Source of the DNA: Halichoerus grypus
Taxonomy: Eukaryota; Chordata; Mammalia; Carnivora; Phocidae
Length of the DNA: 64,000 bases
Direction of reading: 5' to 3'
Assembly (NCBI RefSeq): GCF_964656455.1
Contig: NC_135716.1
Coordinates: 80,502,484 to 80,566,483 of the forward strand
Made by a program: the position numbers and the translations under genes. The notes below the pieces were generated by a model that was not told the DNA's origin, did no database searches, and saw only the letters and a list, made by a program, of their open reading frames with translations. Of this stretch, positions 60,889 to 64,000 are shown one piece after another. The first letter of the stretch is position 1. The number at the start of each line of letters is the position of its first letter.

Positions 60889-61132
60889 CTTGCAGGAGTT
60901 GGCAAACTACAACCCACTCACCAAATCTGGCCAAATGCCTGTGTTCATAAGTAAAGTTTTATTGGAACACAGCCATGCCCATTCGCTTACATATCGTCTA
61001 TGGCTGCTTTCTCACTACAACTGCAGAGCTCCAACAGAGCTCCAACAATAGTTCCAACAGAGAACATATGGACCACAAAGTCTAAATCATTTAGTAACTC
61101 CTCCTTTACAGAAAAAGTTTGCTGATTCCTGG
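60889..61132 (+). mobile_element. hAT non-autonomous DNA transposon, same family as 47779
   Basis: 'AGGAGTTGGCAAACTAC', 'AAAGTTTTATTGGAACACAGCCATGCCCATTCG', 'GTCTATGGCTGCTTTC', ending 'AAAAAGTTTGCTGATTCCTGG'. An 11-bp unit, AGAGCTCCAAC, is tandemly duplicated at 61025-61046. Confidence 0.85.
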
Positions 61133-62337
61133 AATCTCTCTTTCCTATCTCTTCCCCAAATTTATTTGTAACTTCCTGATTTCCATTTGTAAACTCCAGC
61201 CCCACTTAAAATTTCAATCTTAAACCCAGTTTAAATCTCCTTTCCTGCCCAGTCTACAAGGTAAGGTCAAGTGGGACTCTGACTTCTTGGAGCAGAGGAA
61301 AGGTGGTACTGTTGCTCTGAGAGGACACTTTCCTGTCTCTTCAAAAACTATCTCCTTCAGTTTGTGATGAGAAGGTTGAAGAAACAGACAAAACTCTCAT
61401 TGTTTATATCTGGGCAAAGTAAATTGGAAACCTGGAAAGGATTGACCATTCTAGATGCCATCTGTGCCCAGATGCTTCTCGAACTAATGCTGACCAGTTA
61501 CTATGCCCTCTGACTTCCAAATACTGCCTCTTTGGGGAGTGATGGAGTGGCCCTTTGAACAACTTCATGGGGTATCTCCCTGCATGTTCCCCCGAATAGA
61601 CGTTCCTGCTGCAACTTGACCTTCTCCTTCCTTTGAGCTCCCCCCACCAGGCTTTCATGAGGTTGGCATCTTCCCACCCAGTGGGCATCCTTTCTGGACT
61701 CCAGTGTGCATTTGAGACATTAAACAGAATATGGATGGCTTCTGCACCAACCTCTCCCCACCCACCAACATTTCTCTCCAACCCAGATAGGCATCTAGAA
61801 AGCTTACACCTAAGCAGACATTGAATTGGGAAATAAAATGGCAGTCTGGACTTTTTGTAAAATCCCTAATCTCCCACTTGTCTAGGAAGAGGAGGAGGAA
61901 GAGGTATTCTAGGAAAGAAAGCAAGTAATCTTTTGTTACAAATGTCCCCCTTTCCCTATGACCTATGACCCCATAATAATGATTTTCTCATCTCTATCCC
62001 AACCACCCAGTCATTTTATATCAACTGAGGAGAAAAAAGTGGGCAGAAATGGTGGTAGGAGAGGTAGTCTTCCCCCACGTAGTAACACCGGTACATGTGT
62101 TTGGCCTACTTAGAAGTTTTGCTCTAACTAGACTGCAGAAGTAATTAATGAGCCTTAGTGCCCATTCAACAACCTGCTAATGGAAGGTGGGAGAAGAAGA
62201 GCATTTGATACACTCCAGCAAGCATTCAGATAACTCAAAGATGTTTCAGACAGAAATATTTGAAGGTTAAATCAAAAAGGAGCATATCATACCAGAACTC
62301 AGTCCCATTAATTTAGATAACTAGGATAAGCGTTCTT
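61133..62337. other. Unique sequence, nothing recognised
   Basis: About 1.2 kb. The 125-aa minus-strand frame (61404-61781) has no domain. Confidence 0.35.
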
Positions 62338-62487
62338 ACAGTAGTATTATTGACATTTTAGACAAGAGAATTCTTTTTTGTGGGCATTGAAGGATCACCC
62401 TTCCCAAGTTGTGACAACCAAGGAGTCTCCAGACATAGCCAAATGTTTCTGGGGTGAGCAATAGGGGCATGGTTAAGAATGATATGC
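62338..62487 (-). mobile_element. MER20 fragment, antisense, internally deleted
   Basis: 'TATTATTGACATTTTAGACAAGAGAATTC', then 'GTTGTGACAACCAAGGAGTCTCCAGACATAGCCAAATG'. The middle of the element is missing. Confidence 0.8.
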
Positions 62488-63055
62488 TAAGGGGGAGGAG
62501 CAAGATGGTGGAGGAATAGGAGACCTAAACTTCATCTGGTGCCAGGAATTCAACTAGATAGGGATCAAACCATTCTGAACACCTACGAACTCAACAGGAG
62601 ATCGAAGAAAAGAATAGCAGCACCTCTCTGAACAGAAAAGTGACCACTTTCTGGAAGGTAGGACATGCGGAGAAGTGCATCGGAGGTGATATTGGGGAAG
62701 ATAGACGGTGGAGGAGGGGGCCTCCATCAGCCATTACCGGCAAGTGATAGAGCCATGGAGCACAAAATCAGAAATTTTAGAAGTTGGCTCTGCTGAGGGA
62801 CGTCGCTCCAGTGGCTAAGCGGGGGGTGGAACCCTCGCTGGGACAGTGTGGTCTCAGGACCCTCAAGGTCACAGAAAGACCGGGGGTGCCTGAGTGCGGC
62901 AGAACTCCCAGGTACCAGAGCGGGGAAGCCGGCTGCAGAGACGGAGCCGAGGAGTGGGCTCTCAGCGCGGGGTTGCCATAAACTGTGATCCACGGCACAG
63001 TCGGGCCACTGCTCCTCCAGCAGGGACCCAACAAGTGGCAGATCCGGGGAGACTC

Positions 63056-63135
63056 CCCTGTGTGGAGTCTCCAAACCCAGCAGATCCCGGGAGCACACTG
63101 CAGGGATCTGCTGGGTTTGGAGACTCCACACAGGG
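63056..63135. repeat. Perfect 33-bp inverted repeat, 14-nt loop, in the L1 5'UTR
   Basis: Arms 63056-63088 and 63103-63135 are exact reverse complements. The loop is 63089-63102. The right arm reads in the direction normal for carnivore L1, as I remember the consensus. The left arm appears to be an inverted copy of it that replaced the local sequence. Confidence 0.97.
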
Positions 63136-63576
63136 TTGGGTGCCAGAGATAGAAACGCTGGGTCACAGGCTGGTTGAGCACGGAGTGAAGCCGGAGACTG
63201 GGAAGACGGGAGTGATTGACTACTTTTCTCTGGGGGCTCACTGAGGAGTGGGGCCCTGAGTTCTTGGCTCCTCCGGGCGGAGATTGGGAGCCTGCCATTT
63301 TCACTTTCATCCTCCAAAGCTGTACGGAAAGCTTCCAGGGAACAAAAGCTCCCGAGAGCAAATCGGAGCAGATTACTTAGCCCGGCCCCTGGCAAGGGGG
63401 GGGACAATTCCGCCTCCGGCAAAGACATTTGAGAACCACTGCAACAGGCCCCTCCCCCAGAAGATCAGCAAGAACCGCCAGCCAAGACCAAGTTTACCCA
63501 TAAATGATAACGGCAGAACTCCAGCACTAGGGGAATACTGCACATAGAATTCATGGCTTCTTTCCCATGATTCTTT

Positions 63577-63779
63577 TTTTTTTTTTAAAGATTTTATTTA
63601 TTTATTTATTTGACAGATAGAGACATAGCGAGAGAGGGAACACAAGCAGGGGGAGTGGGAGAGGGAGAAGCAGGCTTCCCACAGAGTAGGGAGCCTGATG
63701 CAGGGCTTGATCCCAGGACCCTGGGACCATGACATGAGCCGAAGGCAGACAGTTAACGACTGAGCCACCCAGGCGCCCC
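63577..63779 (-). mobile_element. SINEC copy in the L1 5'UTR
   Basis: Poly(T) with AAAGATTTTATTTATTT at the left, reverse complement of the head (GCCACCCAGGCGCCCC) at the right. Exact 14-bp target duplication TCCCATGATTCTTT at 63563-63576 and 63780-63793. Confidence 0.98.
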
Positions 63780-63956
63780 TCCCATGATTCTTTAGACTTT
63801 CAAAGTTAATTTTTTAAATTTTCTTTTCTTTTTTTTTTAATTTTTCTTTTTCCCTTTTTCAACCAACATCTTATCAATCCCTCTTTTAAAAAGTATTTTT
63901 TATTTTTCATTTTTAGAGTCATATTCTACCTCTTCATAGTAGTTAACCTTATTTTT

Positions 63957-63990
63957 AGTATATATAATATATATATATATAATATATATA
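63957..63990. repeat. TA-rich run in the L1 5'UTR
   Basis: Alternating TA/ATA units near the window end, common in carnivore L1 5'UTRs. Confidence 0.8.
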
Positions 63991-64000
63991 GTTCTCTCTT

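Larger units (their letters stand above)
62492..64000 (+). mobile_element. Carnivore L1, 5' end and 5'UTR, runs off the window
   Basis: Starts with GGGGAGGAGCAAGATGGTGG, the usual start of full-length carnivore L1 5'UTRs. It continues as a GC-rich, CpG-containing promoter-type UTR to 63562. A SINE sits at 63577-63779, and the T-rich later 5'UTR resumes after it. No ORF1 start is reached by 64000. It retains its full 5' end, unlike most L1 copies. Established: the L1 5'UTR carries the internal Pol II promoter. Whether ORFs beyond the window are intact is unknown. A 33-bp inverted repeat at 63056-63135 is unusual (see findings). Confidence 0.9.

Noticed and set aside
1..64000. CRISPR array, bacterial operon, phage or plasmid system
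   Set aside because: Repeat content, base composition and lack of dense coding frames show nuclear mammalian DNA. The regular repeats are simple repeats or transposons.

Overview
The window looks like nuclear DNA from a carnivoran mammal, most likely an arctoid caniform (bear, seal or mustelid group). The evidence is twelve copies of a tRNA-Lys-derived Can-SINE with the GGGGCGCCTGGGTGGCTCAG head, CT-rich body and AATAAA-type tail. There is also the 5' end of a carnivore-type L1. I see neither the dog-type SINEC_Cf head nor the cat-type SINE body. All family names come from memory of consensus sequences, not from a search.

I found no protein-coding exon, tRNA, rRNA or CRISPR array that I could support. 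The long open frames lie inside repeats (L1, L2, the purine microsatellite, the L1 5'UTR), in GC-rich DNA, or are of a length expected by chance in 64 kb. The window is best read as intergenic or deep intronic sequence with two CpG islands.

Layout. 1-6502: one old, decayed L1 on the + strand, cut by four younger SINEs and ending in poly(A). 6.5-10.9 kb: mostly unique DNA with a CpG island at 8.74-9.08 kb, flanked by AT-rich blocks of homeodomain, FOX and TEAD-like words. 10.9-25.4 kb: L2, MIR and MER20 relics in unique DNA, with two SINEs. 25.8-28.0 kb: a HAL1/L1-like relic holding three SINEs, one inserted in the tail of another. 29.9-32.4 kb: an L1 3' fragment, a 525-bp purine tract, an ancient L2-like repeat, and an antisense ERVL (MLT2) relic. 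32-55 kb: only ancient repeats (MIR, L2, MER5, hAT, MLT1), no SINEC and no L1, with the larger CpG island at 44.49-45.20 kb. 55-62 kb: one young SINE, an MLT1 LTR, hAT relics and a CpG-retaining unique block near 57.5 kb. 62.49 kb to the end: the 5' end of a carnivore L1 running off the window, with a SINE inserted in it.

No new multigene system is visible. The items most worth checking are the perfect 33-bp foldback inside the L1 5'UTR, the two CpG islands with their flanking motif clusters, the SINEC/L1-free interval around the second island, and the long purine tract.
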